Shown here: one piece after another, positions 28,208 to 37,219 of the stretch
Position numbering within the stretch: position 1 is the first letter of the stretch
Layout of the letters: every line of letters starts with the position of its first letter
Source: Chersky-840 sp963848335
GTDB taxonomy: Bacteria; Actinomycetota; Acidimicrobiia; Acidimicrobiales; UBA8190
DNA: 64,000 bases
Assembly: GCA_963848335.1 (NCBI GenBank)
Contig: CAWKDD010000003.1
Coordinates: 62,001-126,000 of the forward strand
Direction: 5' to 3'
The notes under the pieces: generated by a model
What the model was told of the DNA's origin: nothing
What the model saw: the letters and a program-made list of their open reading frames with translations, nothing else
The model's database searches: none
Position numbers and translations under genes: made by a program

Positions 28208-29995
28208 ATGTCCTGGCATCGAGTCGTGCCGCCGCTCATGAGCCTCCTCACCGAGCAGGCGGGGCCCCGGGCCTCCCATCCCGATGACGAGCTTCGGGCA
28301 GGCTCCGCTCGTGACCGGGGCCGCAAAACCGGACTCTGGTGGCTGCGCGGGCTACGCACCGAGGGCGGTCTGGTGTTTTCGATCGCGTTGGCGGCGTATC
28401 TCACCACCATGCTTCTTCTCGACCTCGTCTTCGACATCTTCCCACTCGATGCCGTCTCCCGCATGGCGAACGGGTTCTACGTCCTGTACTCCCGTGATCC
28501 CCACCTGGCCGCTATCGGCTTCGTCTGGAATCCACTCCAATCCCTCGCCGTCATCCCCCTGCTGCTGTTCAAGGACCTCTGGCCCGCCCTGGCGTCCCAC
28601 GACGTGTCGGCCGGGATCGTCAGTGCCCTGGCATCGGCGGGGGCCGTCTACCAGATAAACAGAGCACTGCGCGAGTTGGGCGTTCGAAACAGCCCGCGTC
28701 TTCTCCTGACCATCGGGTTCGGCCTCAATCCGATGATCATCTACTACGCGGGCAACGGAATGAGCGAGGCGCTGTACACCTTTGCTCTCGTTGCGACGAC
28801 GCGGTACCTCTTGCGATGGCTGCGGGAAGACGACCTTCGGTCGTTGGTCTACGCAGCCATCGCTCTGGGTGTGGGATATCTCGATCGCAACGAGGCCGTC
28901 GGTTCGGCCGCGTTAGCCGGTGTCCTCGTCCTCGTGGTGAGCTTTTCCCGCAGGAAAGGCTCGCGGCGAAACCGCACCATGACCGCCATGACTGATGGGG
29001 TCATTTTCCTGTTGCCGATTGTCACCGCGTTCGCGGGATGGGCGATTGCGAGCTATGTCATCACGGGACAGGCCTTCGCTCAGTTCACCTCGCAGTACGG
29101 CAACTCGAGTCAGATCGCGAGCAGCGGAACCCATTACACATTGGCGGCGCGAGCCCTTTACGACCTCCGTTCGATCGAGTATCTCGCCCCCGTGATCCCC
29201 GTTGTCCTAGTGGTAGCCCTCGCCTTCGGGCTCAAAAGGCACGACGCTCGAGTTCTTGGCCCCCTGGCGGTCTTGGGGGGAAGCCTCGCCTTCGATGGGC
29301 TCGGGGTGCTCGCCAACTACCTCATACCGTGGTACCGCTTCTTTCTGATCTCAGTCCCCCTGGACGTACTACTCGTCGGGTGTGTGGTCGCCGGCCCACC
29401 GGGCGCACTTCACTCATTCCGGATAGGCAGGCAGCAGGTTGGCGCCCCGCGTCGGATCGAATTGAAGACCATCACTGCATTGCTGCTCGTGATCGTCGTG
29501 ATAGGAGCGTCGATCCCTGCCGCAGCGCTAGGGATGTTCTCGAAGAGCATCCACGGGAACGAAGCGCAAGAGCTTGGCGCACTCCTACTCGAACATCCCA
29601 ATCTCCAGGCCCGACAGTACGAAAGGCATTACTCCCACATCTTGTCGATTGACGCATATCTCGATGGAATGCACCTGCCAGATGGGTCGATCGTCGTCGA
29701 CACATTTGGGAACTGCACGCCGCAGATCGTAACGACTGTGAGGAACCCTCGTATCTTTGTGATCACGAGCGATCGGGACTTCAAGCGAGTGCTCGCCGAT
29801 CCCCTCTCCTTCCACGCCCATTACCTTCTGGATCCACAACCAGCAGGTGTTGACGCCCTGGATGCCCTCAACGTCGCCTACCCGGACCTCTACAAGAACG
29901 GGGCGGGATTCGCCACATTCGTGCACCAGTTCCAATCGGACGGGATCTGCTCGCCATATCGCCTGTACCGCGTGAACGCCCATACGGGCGAGTAG
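28208..29995 (+). CDS. GT-C type membrane glycosyltransferase (mannosyltransferase-like)
   Basis: 595 residues from the ATG at 28208; an ATG at 28238 is an alternative. About eleven membrane helices and a C-terminal extracellular domain of about 120 residues. The first large loop carries DIFPLDAVSRMANGFYVLYS with acidic residues, as in polyprenyl-phosphate-sugar-dependent GT-C enzymes, followed by FVWNPLQSLAVIPLLL. Such proteins transfer sugars from lipid carriers on the outer face of the membrane. The substrate is unknown. It lies between a GH5-like glycosidase and a processive GT2 synthase, which points to extracellular polysaccharide or glycoprotein synthesis. Confidence 0.7.
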   Translation: MSWHRVVPPLMSLLTEQAGPRASHPDDELRAGSARDRGRKTGLWWLRGLRTEGGLVFSIALAAYLTTMLLLDLVFDIFPLDAVSRMANGFYVLYSRDPHLAAIGFVWNPLQSLAVIPLLLFKDLWPALASHDVSAGIVSALASAGAVYQINRALRELGVRNSPRLLLTIGFGLNPMIIYYAGNGMSEALYTFALVATTRYLLRWLREDDLRSLVYAAIALGVGYLDRNEAVGSAALAGVLVLVVSFSRRKGSRRNRTMTAMTDGVIFLLPIVTAFAGWAIASYVITGQAFAQFTSQYGNSSQIASSGTHYTLAARALYDLRSIEYLAPVIPVVLVVALAFGLKRHDARVLGPLAVLGGSLAFDGLGVLANYLIPWYRFFLISVPLDVLLVGCVVAGPPGALHSFRIGRQQVGAPRRIELKTITALLLVIVVIGASIPAAALGMFSKSIHGNEAQELGALLLEHPNLQARQYERHYSHILSIDAYLDGMHLPDGSIVVDTFGNCTPQIVTTVRNPRIFVITSDRDFKRVLADPLSFHAHYLLDPQPAGVDALDALNVAYPDLYKNGAGFATFVHQFQSDGICSPYRLYRVNAHTGE

Positions 29996-30009
29996 TCACG
30001 CCCGAGCGG

Positions 30010-31476
30010 TCAGGCCGCCGAGCTCTCGGGTATCTCGCGATCGGCTCGATCAAGTCCGTGCACGGTCTTCTCCCAGAATGCCGGACGTCCTACCAATTGC
30101 CAGGCCGCCTTCACTGCCGCCATCGACATCATGACCCAGTAGGCCGGCACGGCCAGTGCGGCGTACAGGAACTCTCCTCGCCGGGTGATTCGGCAACTCA
30201 GCAGCGTCAGGTATCCGAGCAGAAAGTTGCCGAACACCCAGCACGCCAGGCCGAGGTAGTACACCGGAGCGGGGAAGATCTCCTGGATGAAGGCGGGGTG
30301 GGCGATGAACCACAGGGCGGTCATCAGCCAGAACACAGGGTTCAGGATGGCCAGTACGGGAGTCCCGCCTACGAAGATGCAGAAGTGGGCCAGACCCTTC
30401 CACCCCATCTCGCGGGCCAGCTCCCGGGGAGATCTCATGTGGACGAAGAACGTCTGGAGATACCCCTTGTACCACCGGGAGCGTTGCTTCACCCAGTTGA
30501 CGAAGTCACTGTTGGCCTCCTCGAGCGTGACGGACTCCAGAATCCTGACGGTGTAGCCCTCCCGGAACATCCGGATCCCGAGGTCAGCGTCCTCGGTGAC
30601 GTTGTAGGGGTCCCACCCACCGAGAGAGCGCAACGCCAGTCGTCGGAAATGGTTCGAGGTTCCCCCCAACGGGATCGGCGCCCGCATCGATGCCAGGCCG
30701 GGGAGGAAGAAGGAGAACCACATGGAGTACTCGATGGTGAACCATCGGGTGATGAGATTCTGGTCGGGGTTGTTGTACGACAGCTTGGCCTGGACGCAAC
30801 CGACCTCGGGTCCCAACCTGCGGAGTGCCACCGCGGCCCGCCGCAGCTGTAGCGGGTCGGGCTCGTCCTCAGCATCGTAGATCGCCACCAGCTCACCCCG
30901 GGCCAGTGTGAGGCCGAAGTTGAGCGCCTTGGGCTTCGTCCTGGGCTCGGCCGGTGGGACCAGGACCAAGGTGAATTGCGATCCGGGGTCCTGATCCCGA
31001 ACCGCATCGATGGTCTCGTCGTCGTCGGCTTCAACGAGGACGAGCACCTGGAGGCGGTTCACCGGGTATTCCAAGCGGGCGATACTGGCCACGAGGTTGT
31101 TGATCACCTCGGGTTCGCGATACGCGGGGATCATGACGGTGTAGGTGGGGAGCTCCGCGTCGGGAATGGACCAGGCCTCCTCGTCGGTGACGACCTCCGA
31201 GACGTCCGCCCGGGTGGACCTCACGAACAGGTACCCCCGATAGGTGATGCACACCACGTACACGATCGTCACGATCCCGACGATGGCCTCGACCGTGTCG
31301 ATGGCCGAGAGCACGAGCCCGATGACGACCAGGCCGAGCAAGCCCACCATCACGAGGCGTTGGGTGCGGTTCAGCAACCGACGGACCGAGACGCTGGGAG
31401 CCTTCACGGCAAGCCCGGAGATGCTCGCCCGGAGCCGCAGTTGGGCCTCTGCGTCACCCATCACCAGTCGGCGCAC
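30010..31476 (-). CDS. Processive GT2 glycosyltransferase (cellulose/mannan-synthase-like)
   Basis: 488 residues from the ATG at 31476 (an ATG at 31461 is possible). Two N-terminal helices, a cytoplasmic GT2 domain, and several C-terminal helices. Motifs: PTYTVMIPAYREPE, DxD-like YDAEDEPD at Y200, TED at 294-296, and QRSRW at 331-335, the QxxRW motif of processive synthases that polymerise and export glycans. The polymer may be a beta-glucan or mannan; the sequence alone does not decide. It converges on the GT-C gene, with only 14 bases between them, so both probably serve the same envelope polysaccharide. Confidence 0.85.
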   Translation of the reverse strand: MRRLVMGDAEAQLRLRASISGLAVKAPSVSVRRLLNRTQRLVMVGLLGLVVIGLVLSAIDTVEAIVGIVTIVYVVCITYRGYLFVRSTRADVSEVVTDEEAWSIPDAELPTYTVMIPAYREPEVINNLVASIARLEYPVNRLQVLVLVEADDDETIDAVRDQDPGSQFTLVLVPPAEPRTKPKALNFGLTLARGELVAIYDAEDEPDPLQLRRAAVALRRLGPEVGCVQAKLSYNNPDQNLITRWFTIEYSMWFSFFLPGLASMRAPIPLGGTSNHFRRLALRSLGGWDPYNVTEDADLGIRMFREGYTVRILESVTLEEANSDFVNWVKQRSRWYKGYLQTFFVHMRSPRELAREMGWKGLAHFCIFVGGTPVLAILNPVFWLMTALWFIAHPAFIQEIFPAPVYYLGLACWVFGNFLLGYLTLLSCRITRRGEFLYAALAVPAYWVMMSMAAVKAAWQLVGRPAFWEKTVHGLDRADREIPESSAA

Positions 31477-31543
31477 ACGGCAAGATTAGCGTGCGCTCTC
31501 TGGTTCAGCGGGGCCGGAGCAGGATAAACTGCGGCGCATAGCC

Positions 31544-32020
31544 ATGAGTGACCCGGCCGAAGCAACGCTCGTCTTCGAACTCGCCGACGCGGTCAGCGCG
31601 CTGACCCGCCGCCAGAGCGAGCTCCTGCAATGCCTGGAGACCTTCCGGAAGGACTTCTTCCGATTTCCAGTCTCCGTCGGGACCTATCAGCCTCCCCCGC
31701 CGCGTTTCGTCCGGCCGCCGGTGCCCCCGATGGCCCCTCCCGCCCCCCCTCCGGTGGTGCCTCGGTACCCGGAGCCGCGGTCGCGGATCATCCCGGCGAC
31801 ACCACATCTGCCCGCTGCGGATCCACCCGCTCCCGCCGTAGCGCCACCACCGGCTCCCGCCGTAGCGCCACCAGCCGCAATACCGAGCGCTCCACCTGTC
31901 GCACTGCGCCCGACGAAACGTGACTACGACTACTTCGCCGAGCTCGATGACCTGCTGGCCCGGCTTCCGGTCGAACCGACGACTCAGGAGCCGGGTCCAC
32001 CCACCGGTGAGGCGAACTGA
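31544..32020 (+). CDS. Small Pro-rich cytoplasmic protein
   Basis: 158 residues from the ATG at 31544. A short helical start (DAVSALTRRQSELLQCLETF) leads into a long Pro/Ala-rich part with PAPAVAPPP repeats and a charged end (RDYDYFAELDDLLARLP). There is no signal or helix. It is divergent from the GT2 gene and shares its upstream region. Not recognised. The helical start could dimerise, and the Pro-rich part may bind partners. It could also be a weakly conserved gene. Confidence 0.5.
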   Translation: MSDPAEATLVFELADAVSALTRRQSELLQCLETFRKDFFRFPVSVGTYQPPPPRFVRPPVPPMAPPAPPPVVPRYPEPRSRIIPATPHLPAADPPAPAVAPPPAPAVAPPAAIPSAPPVALRPTKRDYDYFAELDDLLARLPVEPTTQEPGPPTGEAN

Positions 32021-32057
32021 GAGCTGTTGTCTCAGTGGTCCTCGGTGACCGTCACGA

Positions 32058-32750
32058 TCACGGCACCCCGGTGACCTTGACGATCCACACGCAGCTTGCC
32101 GGTGCTGTCACCTGCAGCTCCTGGCTCCCAGCGCTGGTCTGCGAGGTGATCGACTGACCCGAGGCTCCGCTCTCGTTCACCGCCGGGGTGGTCCCGGCCT
32201 TCCCCCCCGAGGGAACGACGAAGACCTGGAACGACGGACCTGAAGCCGGTGCGGGCGTGCACTGGAACGCCCATCCGATGCTCCATGTTCCACTGCCCAC
32301 CGTGAATGGCGTGCTCGTCCAGTTCCCGTGTGACTGCGGTGTAGGTCCGAGCAGAACCTGTGCAGTCCCGGTGGCGGCGGCCGTCGACGGCGGAGAGGTG
32401 GCGCCCGAGGTGGCGGGGGGCTGTGTCGTGACACTGGCTCCCGGAACGGTCGTGGCGGTACTCGAATTCCCTTGAGCCGGGGGAAGCTTGTAGTTGCCTC
32501 CCGTGGACGACTTCGGTGCGCTCGAGGTGCCGCTGTCGCTGGACCAGGTGATGAGCATGCCCAGAAGCAGGCAGGCCACGCCGAAGACGATCAACTGCCA
32601 GGTCTGCCAGGAACGGCGTTCCTTGATCCCCAATTGGCCGGGTGCGGGCGTGTCCCGCCCGTTCCCGGCACGCGGGTTCGGGTCCGCCGGCTCTCCCCCG
32701 TCACCTTGATGCGCGTACGCGTGGGGAGGTGCTGGGGGTGCATTCACCAT
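32058..32750 (-). CDS. Single-helix membrane protein with extracellular domain
   Basis: 230 residues from the ATG at 32750; the frame is open to 32786, but only through a TTG. A Pro-rich cytoplasmic part (NAPPAPPHAYAHQGDG) is followed by one helix (LIVFGVACLLLGMLITW), a Thr/Ser-rich linker and a compact C-terminal domain (GNWTSTPFTVGSGTWSIGWA, then VWIVKVTGVP) with two cysteines. The domain looks like a small beta-sandwich. No family recognised. Orientation is inside-to-outside by the positive-inside rule (KERRSWQTWQ before the helix). Confidence 0.6.
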   Translation of the reverse strand: MVNAPPAPPHAYAHQGDGGEPADPNPRAGNGRDTPAPGQLGIKERRSWQTWQLIVFGVACLLLGMLITWSSDSGTSSAPKSSTGGNYKLPPAQGNSSTATTVPGASVTTQPPATSGATSPPSTAAATGTAQVLLGPTPQSHGNWTSTPFTVGSGTWSIGWAFQCTPAPASGPSFQVFVVPSGGKAGTTPAVNESGASGQSITSQTSAGSQELQVTAPASCVWIVKVTGVP

Positions 32751-33031
32751 AGGAGAAGCGTTAGCTGGACCACCGTCCCTCGTCAAGCTCTCGGTGCGCG
32801 CTCGAACCCGACGCGCCGTGCCCGCGCCGATGAGCCGACGGTCATGTCGGCGCGGCTGTCACGCACCGGTCACGGGCCGTTCACCTCGAGGCAATGCCGG
32901 TCGGGGCTCTGCCCGACCCAGTCCGAAGGCCGGACGAGCACAACGGGCGTGACCACCGGGGCCCACTGATACCGACGAGGGAAACATCCCCGTCACGAGT
33001 GTCGGTGTCGTGCAAATCCTCAGTATTTGTG

Positions 33032-33060
33032 TTGCACCTGGCCCGTGGCCCCTGCTAAAA
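33032..33060 (+). promoter_or_regulatory. Possible promoter of the NCS-like/PstS-like pair (copy B)
   Basis: ttgcac at 33032-33037 and ctaaaa at 33055-33060 are separated by 17 bases, in an AT-richer patch 80 bases ahead of the gene. The -10 match is weak. Confidence 0.35.
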
Positions 33061-33064
33061 CCCT

Positions 33065-33079
33065 ACTAACTCGATTAGT
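33065..33079. promoter_or_regulatory. Short palindrome, possible operator
   Basis: actaa (33065-33069) and ttagt (33075-33079) form a dyad with a 5-base spacer (ctcga) just downstream of the possible promoter. It could be a repressor site; the nearby Rrf2 gene is a candidate partner. Purely positional inference. Confidence 0.3.
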
Positions 33080-33126
33080 TTTATGCGAATACTTCCATCA
33101 GCGGGACCAAATCCAACCGCGGGACC

Positions 33127-33829
33127 AAGGAGCCAATCGATGTCCTTCCGACACGTCACCCGGCGAGTCGCCGTCTTCGTGGGGGCGCTGGCCGTGACCG
33201 GCACCGTCGCCTCTGTGGGCCTGGCCACCCCGGCCTTCGCCTCGGGCCCCCCGGCCAGCAGCGAGGTCCCCAACTCGGCGGTCCCCATCGGGCCTGTCAG
33301 CCCGGGGCCGTTCTCCAGTGGCCAGGTCATCTCGGTGGTGATCCCGGCCAACTCCACGTTCTCCCCCGGTGCGGGCATCAACATCGAGGAGTGCGCCGCA
33401 CCCGGCGGGGTGGCTCCCACCGTGCCCTCGGCCTGTGACGGCATCACCATCCAGGGCGACACCGTCACGGCGGGAGCCGACGGGTCGGTCGACTACACCG
33501 ATGTGGCCCCCCAGAGCGGCTACACCATCTACGCCATCCCCGATCCGAGCATCGGGGACACGGGCACGGCCCCGGTGTGCAACCTGAGCAACGAGTGCGT
33601 GCTCTACATCGGCGAGAACCAGAACGACTTCACCCAGCCGCACTTCTTCTCCCAGCCCTTCTACGTGACCCCCACCCCCGGTGACACCGGGGCCAACCCC
33701 GGAGACGGCACGCCCGAAGTCCCCCTGGCCATCGGCCTCCCTCTGGCTGCCCTCGGCATCATGGGCGGATCCCTCTTCCTGCGCCGCCGGCGGCACGCGG
33801 CGGCCCACAAGAGCTGATTTCCCGACCGC
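33127..33829. repeat. Inverted repeat arm B (~700 bp, near-identical to 25533-26235)
   Basis: See arm A. The arm begins in the ribosome site of the NCS-like gene and ends about 12 bases past its stop. The following PstS-like genes are clearly related but have diverged, so the near-identity is limited to the NCS-like gene. Confidence 0.9.
33140..33817 (+). CDS. NCS-like secreted/anchored protein (copy B)
   Basis: 225 residues from the ATG at 33140 with aaggag seven bases upstream. The product matches the copy at 25545-26222 except for single residues. Signal peptide, one NCS-like domain with paired cysteines, and the C-terminal PEVPLAIGLPLAAL-helix-RRRRH signal are all conserved. It is followed after 72 bases by a PstS-like gene, as in copy A. 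The coding identity with different flanks suggests recent duplication or gene conversion. Confidence 0.78.
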   Translation: MSFRHVTRRVAVFVGALAVTGTVASVGLATPAFASGPPASSEVPNSAVPIGPVSPGPFSSGQVISVVIPANSTFSPGAGINIEECAAPGGVAPTVPSACDGITIQGDTVTAGADGSVDYTDVAPQSGYTIYAIPDPSIGDTGTAPVCNLSNECVLYIGENQNDFTQPHFFSQPFYVTPTPGDTGANPGDGTPEVPLAIGLPLAALGIMGGSLFLRRRRHAAAHKS

Positions 33830-33889
33830 GCCTGCCGAGCACCGAACGTGTTCTCGAGGACACCCACCCCCGAAGGAGCAAACAGACAC

Positions 33890-35798
33890 ATGACCACACA
33901 CAAGCTGCGTAACCGCCTGGCGGGAGCGGCATCCCTAGGGATTGCCGTCGTGACGGTGACCATGACGCTCGGCGCCGGCGCCGCCTTCGCCAATCCGGCG
34001 GACCCCCCCGGCGGCGCCACTCCCGTCTATCCCCACTTCTACAACGGCAACGTCGACCAGGTCATCCGTGGGGCGGGATCGGACACGAGCTTCTTCCTCG
34101 AGCAGAGGATCTCCGACCTCTACAACGGTTCGGGCCTCTACGGCTGCACCCTCAACAGCGCCGCGGGCCAAACCCTGTTCAACTCGGGTGACACCTCGAG
34201 TTCCTCGAACATCAACTACTACTGCCAGGCCAACGCCAACACCGTCACGGCCGACGACGACGACAACTGGGACAAGACCGAGGTGCTGCAGGGCACCAGC
34301 CTCATCGGCTCCACCGCCGGCCAGGAGCAACTGTGCGGGACCACGGGCACGCCTCCCTACGCCCCCGTCGACTACGCCCGGGGCGCCAAGCCGCCTCTGT
34401 CGGTAGCCAAGGGCGGTTGCTCCACCGAGATGGCCACCACCTTCGCCAAAGACGGTCTCCCCACCCTCGACTTCCCCTCCACCAACCCATCGGTGTGGGG
34501 CGCACCGACGACCAGTGTCTACACCGGCGTCAATGGCGGGAGCATCGGGCCGGTGGCGGCAGGCTGGCTCCCCGGTGACCCCACGAGCGGGCCCTACAAC
34601 GGGACGGCCTGGACGTCGATCTCCAACGCCGACGGCGGCGGGGGCATCGGGAGCACGGCCTACAGGATCTTCTGCGCCGCCAGCTCCGCCGCCGCCCCCG
34701 ACAACCAGATCAACGACTGGGGCCAGCTGACCAACCTCGGGCCGAAGCTCGAGATCGTGGATGTCACCACGACCACGAGCTCCCCGAGCGTGACGATTTC
34801 CTCGGGCGCCCCCGAGGGCACCACGTTCCCGTCCGACATCGTGGCCGGGGACGCCGTGTCCGGTCCCGGAATCCCGAGCGGCACCACGGTGCTGTCGGGT
34901 GCGGGCACCGGCACCCTCACGCTGTCGAACAACGTGACCGGCGCCGGCAGCACCAAGGCGACCCTCACCTTCACCGTCGCATCGGCGCTGACCCAAGGGA
35001 ACGGGATCGACATCGGCCTGCCCATCCGGGTCGTCGGTGTGACCACGGCCGCCGGTGTCGAGGCCACCTACGCCAGCTACGCCTCGAGCGCAGTGTCCGG
35101 TGGCGGCGGGTGCGCCAACAGCATGAACGGAAACAGTGCTGTAGACCCCAACCCGGCCACCGGCTCCGGCCAACAACACGGTGGGGAGCCGCCTCTTGCT
35201 GCAGAACAACGCGTCGCAGATCGCGGATTACGCCGCCGCGGACTTCCCCAACGACCCGACCGACCAGGCCATCGAGATCGCCACCTCGATCTACTTCGAG
35301 TCCAACGGCGTCTACAACACCGACCCCTTCGCGGGCACGGCCAAGGTCACGAACACCAATACCAGCACCACGATCTCCTACACGGCCAGCAAGCTCTCCG
35401 AGAACGGCTATACGCCGACCTCGCCCAACCTGCTCAACAACTTCTACCCGACGGCGTTCTCGCTCTCGAACATCTACCGGACCGACACGGTGCGAGCGTC
35501 GACCGCAGGGTTCTTGAACTGGATCTGCGACGCCAACAACAACTTCACCAAGGGCACCGACAACTCGACCGGGCTCAACTTCGACTCCGAGTTGAACACC
35601 CTCATCACCGGTACCTTCGGGTTCGTCCGGCTCGACGACATCTCGGTGTCCCCCAGCAACGGCCTGACCCCGTTGGACGGTCTCGCCGCCCCCAACACGC
35701 AGTGTGCCTCGGGGACGGTGACGGACCCCAACAACACCGCCCTCGACCAGGGCAACGGCGATCCGCCCGTCACCTCGGTGGTCAACGCCCAGAGCTGA
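33890..35798 (+). CDS. Long secreted PstS-like substrate-binding protein (copy B, frameshifted)
   Basis: Starts at the ATG at 33890 behind gaaggagc. The signal peptide MTTHKLRNRLAGAASLGIAV is nearly that of copy A. Similarity to copy A runs through the first frame to about 35165 (IRGAGSDTSFFLEQRISDL, GIGSTAYRIFCAAS), then continues in the next frame (NNTVGSRLLLQNNASQIADY, EIATSIYFESNGVYNTDPF) to the stop at 35798. Removing one base at 35167-35170 gives GSANNTVGSRL and joins the frames, for about 635 residues. No anchor is present. The gene is probably intact in the organism or very recently broken. A strong terminator follows. Confidence 0.7.
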
Positions 35799-35805
35799 CC
35801 CCTGA

Positions 35806-35846
35806 CCGTCCCCCGTGCGACCACCCCCGGGTCGCACGGGGGACGG
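35806..35846 (+). terminator. Strong hairpin terminator
   Basis: Arms 35806-35822 and 35830-35846 are perfectly complementary over 17 bases with a 7-base loop. It begins seven bases after the PstS-like stop codon and separates it from the Rrf2 gene. Confidence 0.85.
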
Positions 35847-35907
35847 CGGGTCCGGGAACGGGTCAGCCGGGGTGTTCAGATTCCGGCACGAGAGAAGGGA
35901 AGCGCAG

Positions 35908-36366
35908 GTGCACATCCCGGCCAAGGTCGACTACGGCCTACGGGCCCTCCTGGTCTTGGCCGCCAGTGACAAACCGATGACCTCACGGGCTCTGGCGAGC
36001 GATCAGGACCTGCCGGCCGGGTTCCTCAGTGCGATCCTGAATGATCTCCGCCGGGCGGGTCTGGTCACCAACCAACGGGGTCACGACGGCGGCTACTGCC
36101 TGGCCCGACCGGCCGATGCCATCACGGTGGCGGACGTCATGCGGGTTCTCGACGGTCCCCTGGCCCGGGTGCGGGGCTTGCGCCCCGAGGCCGCGCAGTA
36201 CACGGGATCGGCCCAGCATCTCCAGGTGGTGTGGATCGCGGTCCGGGCCAACCTCCGCAGCGTCCTCGAACATGTCACACTTCTCGACATCACCAGAGGA
36301 CGGCGCCTTCCCGACACTGCCGACGACCTCCCAGCGAATCCGAGCCTGCGCGCGCTACCGGGGTAG
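35908..36366 (+). CDS. Rrf2-family transcriptional regulator
   Basis: 152 residues from the GTG at 35908, preceded by agaaggga. VHIPAKVDYGLRALLVLAAS, SRALASDQDLPAGFLSAIL, NDLRRAGLVTNQRGHDGGYC and LARPADAITVADVMRVLDGP follow the Rrf2 winged-helix pattern. The three-cysteine Fe-S site of IscR/NsrR is not present; only one Cys (GGYCLAR) is seen in the core. It therefore probably senses something else or acts without a cluster. Its neighbours are NCS-like genes on both sides, so it may control them. Confidence 0.85.
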   Translation: MHIPAKVDYGLRALLVLAASDKPMTSRALASDQDLPAGFLSAILNDLRRAGLVTNQRGHDGGYCLARPADAITVADVMRVLDGPLARVRGLRPEAAQYTGSAQHLQVVWIAVRANLRSVLEHVTLLDITRGRRLPDTADDLPANPSLRALPG

Positions 36367-36416
36367 CCGACCTTCTGTGCTAAGAATCGTGCCCCGAGCG
36401 ACTGAAAGAGCGAAAG

Positions 36417-37196
36417 ATGGCCCTTGCGATCGGCTCCGAGACGACTCGACAGACAAAGGTTCCCGCGCCGGCACGTGCCGGTCTCGCCGCCCTGATTGCG
36501 GCCGCTGTCGTGGTGTTCGCCGCACCGGCGTTCGCCGCCTCCGGTCCCCCCGCCGGCACCAAGGTCCCCGGGGCCACCGTGCCGATCGGGAACTACAGCG
36601 CCGGAGCTCCCTTCTCGAGCGGCCAGGTCATCGAGGTCAAGATCCCACCCAACTCGACGCTCACCCCGGGTGCCGGCATCAGGATCGTGGAGTGCGCCGC
36701 ACCGCACGGTCAGGTGCCCACCCAGCCCTCACAGTGCGACGGGGAGACGATCCAGGGAAACACGGTGCTCGTGAACCCCGACGGTTCGGTCGACTACAAA
36801 CGCAGCGCGACGTCCTCGGGTTACACCGTGTATGCGGTGCCCAACGCCTACAGCCTCGGTGAACCGCCCGACTCGGTGCCGGTGTGCAACAAGACGCATC
36901 TGTGCGTGCTCTACATCGGGCAGAACCAACTCGACTTCACGGCTCCGCACTTCTGGTCCGAGCCTTTTTCGGTCAACCCCACCCTGAAGGACACAGGGGC
37001 CGGTCCCGGCGACGGAACAGCCACGGGCACGCCGGCCAGCGGCGGAGGCAGCAATGCGCTGCTCACCATCGCCCTGCCCGTCGTGGTCGTCGTCGCCGGT
37101 GGGGCGATCCTGGTGTTCCGGCGTCGCCGGGTCCGCAGCGACCGGAGCGCCCAGGTCGACCAGCCGACGCTCTCGTCGACGAGTGGACGGCGATAA
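36417..37196 (+). CDS. NCS-like membrane-anchored protein
   Basis: 259 residues from the ATG at 36417. The signal peptide ends AAPAFA-AS. The NCS-like domain (SSGQVIEVKIPPNSTLTPG, IRIVECAAPHGQ, CVLYIGQNQLDFTAPHFW) is the fifth in the window and closest in style to the small one at 19749. After a Gly/Ser linker come a helix (ALPVVVVVAGGAILVF) and a longer basic tail (RRRRVRSDRSAQ). There is neither LAxTG nor PEVP, so it may be a plain membrane anchor. It follows the Rrf2 gene by 50 bases and is probably transcribed with it. Confidence 0.75.
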   Translation: MALAIGSETTRQTKVPAPARAGLAALIAAAVVVFAAPAFAASGPPAGTKVPGATVPIGNYSAGAPFSSGQVIEVKIPPNSTLTPGAGIRIVECAAPHGQVPTQPSQCDGETIQGNTVLVNPDGSVDYKRSATSSGYTVYAVPNAYSLGEPPDSVPVCNKTHLCVLYIGQNQLDFTAPHFWSEPFSVNPTLKDTGAGPGDGTATGTPASGGGSNALLTIALPVVVVVAGGAILVFRRRRVRSDRSAQVDQPTLSSTSGRR

Positions 37197-37219
37197 CACC
37201 CCCGAGCTCGTCTGGTTGG

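Noticed and set aside
25533..33829. Composite transposon interpretation of the inverted repeats
   Set aside because: The arms carry an ordinary surface-protein gene, not a transposase, and no terminal repeats or target duplications were seen.
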